In this document: positions 4,668 through 5,349 of the stretch, piece by piece
Layout: each line of letters starts with the position of its first letter
Position numbering within the stretch: position 1 is the first letter of the stretch
Assembly (NCBI GenBank): GCA_028288645.1
Contig: JAQBNJ010000207.1
Location: 1 to 5,349, forward strand
Direction: 5' to 3'
Origin: Sediminibacterium sp.
GTDB lineage: Bacteria > Bacteroidota > Bacteroidia > Chitinophagales > Chitinophagaceae
Length of the DNA: 5,349 nt
The notes under the pieces: generated by a model
What the model was told of the DNA's origin: nothing
Seen by the model: the letters and a program-made list of their open reading frames with translations, nothing else
Databases searched by the model: none
Translations under genes and position numbers: made by a program

Positions 4668-4958
4668 TTAATTCAGTTGAACAGCTGGTAGCCGGTAATG
4701 CTGGCTATCATACACAAACAATTCATCGATCTCGTAGGTCCAGTATTTGTATAGAGGGGATTTTGCCAATAAACTATCAGCTTCGGCCTTTGTGTCTGCA
4801 TTAATGGTAACCCAGCAGGTCTGGCTCTCCATGCTTACTGCATAGCTGTCGATAATGCCTTTATTGAGTAAATAGTTGATATAGGTGCGGTGCGGGGGCA
4901 CAAATGACATAAACTGCTCATCCATCGTAAATTTGATAACTGCCTGGAACTTTTTCAT
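4668..4958 (-). CDS. YciI-like / muconolactone-isomerase-like small protein
   Basis: The 96-residue protein begins MKKFQAVIKFTMDEQFMSFV and continues PPHRTYINYLLNKGIIDSYAVS, then strand CWVTINA, a helix with KAEADSLLAKSPLYKYW, and strands WTYEIDELFVY. This beta-alpha-beta-beta-alpha-beta order, with a 'hold the address, do not exceed' pattern of PPHR, GIID and ADSLL-KSPL, fits the small dimeric alpha/beta-barrel proteins of the YciI and muconolactone delta-isomerase type. Their activity is unknown in most members, and I do not infer a substrate. The start MKKF follows a 132-bp divergent intergenic region. The stop lies 70 bp before the tRNA, in the same orientation, but the tRNA has its own promoter. 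It lies on the presumed chromosomal side of the attachment site and is not part of the element. Confidence 0.8.
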   Translation of the reverse strand: MKKFQAVIKFTMDEQFMSFVPPHRTYINYLLNKGIIDSYAVSMESQTCWVTINADTKAEADSLLAKSPLYKYWTYEIDELFVYDSQHYRLPAVQLN

Positions 4959-4984
4959 TCTTCTACTGTTTTACAATTAAATAA

Positions 4985-5059
4985 CTGCAATTTTCATGCA
5001 GCAGTTGATCTAATGGCAAACTGGCAATCGAAGGGGAAAACTATCTGCATTTATTGCAG
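4985..5059. promoter_or_regulatory. Divergent control region with two CTGCA-TGCAG inverted repeats
   Basis: The 132-bp region between the divergent YciI-like and DUF486 genes contains CTGCA-N7-TGCAG at 4985-5001 and CTGCA-N5-TGCAG at 5045-5059, with starts 60 bp apart. TAATTTG directly follows the second repeat (5060-5066), 24 bp before the DUF486 start, and is one base short of a Bacteroidota -7 box; I see no convincing TTTG partner. The repeats could be operator half-sites for a regulator of both genes. Evidence is pattern only. Confidence 0.3.
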
Positions 5060-5090
5060 TAATTTGAAGACACTACTAATTTACCTATAT

Positions 5091-5349
5091 ATGATCAAAA
5101 CCATCGCATTACTTGTACTTTCCAACGTTTTTATGACGTTTGCCTGGTACGGCCACCTCAAACACACCGAAATACCGCTCTGGAAAGCCATACTTGTCAG
5201 CTGGCTGATCGCTTTTTTTGAATACTGCCTGATGGTGCCTGCCAATCGCGCGGGTTTTCTCAATGGGTTTAACGGTTTCCAGCTAAAGATCACCCAGGAA
5301 GTCATCACCCTTGTCGTCTTCTCCGTGTTTGCCGTTTGGTATTTAAAAG
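5091..5349 (+). CDS. DUF486 / DMT-like small membrane protein, 3' end missing
   Basis: The frame starts at ATG 5091 and runs off the right edge after 86 codons without a stop. The product begins MIKTIALLVLSNVFMTFAWY and contains GHLKHTEIPLWKAILVSW, IAFFEYCLMVPANR (40-53) and QLKITQEVITLVVFSVFAV (64-82). The WYGHLK, FFEYC--VPANR and QLK--QEV motifs are characteristic of DUF486, a family of small four-helix inner-membrane proteins distantly related to drug/metabolite transporters. Three membrane helices are visible (about 2-19, 30-48 and 67-84). Family members are roughly 110-120 residues, so one more helix should lie beyond the window. The transported substrate, if any, is unknown. The gene is divergent from the YciI-like gene and appears to be ordinary chromosomal content. 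Confidence 0.9.
   Translation, partial: MIKTIALLVLSNVFMTFAWYGHLKHTEIPLWKAILVSWLIAFFEYCLMVPANRAGFLNGFNGFQLKITQEVITLVVFSVFAVWYLK

Noticed and set aside
5081..5308. Minus-strand open frame at the right edge
   Set aside because: It is antisense to the clear DUF486 frame and lacks any family character.
1..5349. CRISPR array, insertion sequence or second attachment copy
   Set aside because: I see no regularly spaced long repeats, no transposase and no second copy of the tRNA 3' segment in the window.

Overview
The window looks like one end of an integrated prophage, or a prophage-derived element, in a Bacteroidota chromosome; a Chitinophagales or Sphingobacteriales host is my best guess. The host call rests on three things. 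The tRNA promoter matches the Bacteroidota form (TTTG, 19 bp, TAnnTTTG). Several proteins resemble families I know from that phylum: the integrase subfamily, a YciI-like protein and a DUF486 protein. Shine-Dalgarno sequences are largely absent. All family assignments are made by eye from the protein sequence.

Layout: bases 1-2748 hold seven closely spaced plus-strand genes that read as the 3' end of a phage late/lysis operon. In order they are an exported protein cut by the window edge, a single-pass membrane protein, a membrane-anchored PAS-domain protein, a two-helix holin-like protein, a conserved phage-type protein of unknown role, a CHAP/NlpC-type cysteine endolysin, and a small conserved phage protein whose frame is interrupted by TAA at codon 4. 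A strong terminator (2785-2811) closes the operon. Facing it on the minus strand are a small unknown gene (2796-3065) and a tyrosine recombinase (3173-4411).

The integrase lies just downstream of the 3' end of a complete tRNA-Val(UAC) gene (4523-4597, minus strand) and is separated from it by an intrinsic terminator. This is the classical arrangement of an element integrated at a tRNA 3' end, so the element should extend left beyond base 1, and the far attachment site is not in the window. Right of the tRNA is apparently chromosomal sequence: a YciI-like gene (minus) and, divergently, a DUF486 membrane protein gene cut by the right edge.

Possible joint function: the endolysin has no signal peptide, so it would need the holin to reach the cell wall. 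The two exported or anchored small proteins upstream could serve envelope disruption. The most unusual component is the PAS protein directly upstream of the holin, which could link lysis timing to a small-molecule or redox cue; that is a hypothesis. Other points of interest are the nonsense codon in the last operon gene, a repeat array in front of the integrase, a perfect hairpin at the integrase stop codon, and a changed HxxR box in the integrase.
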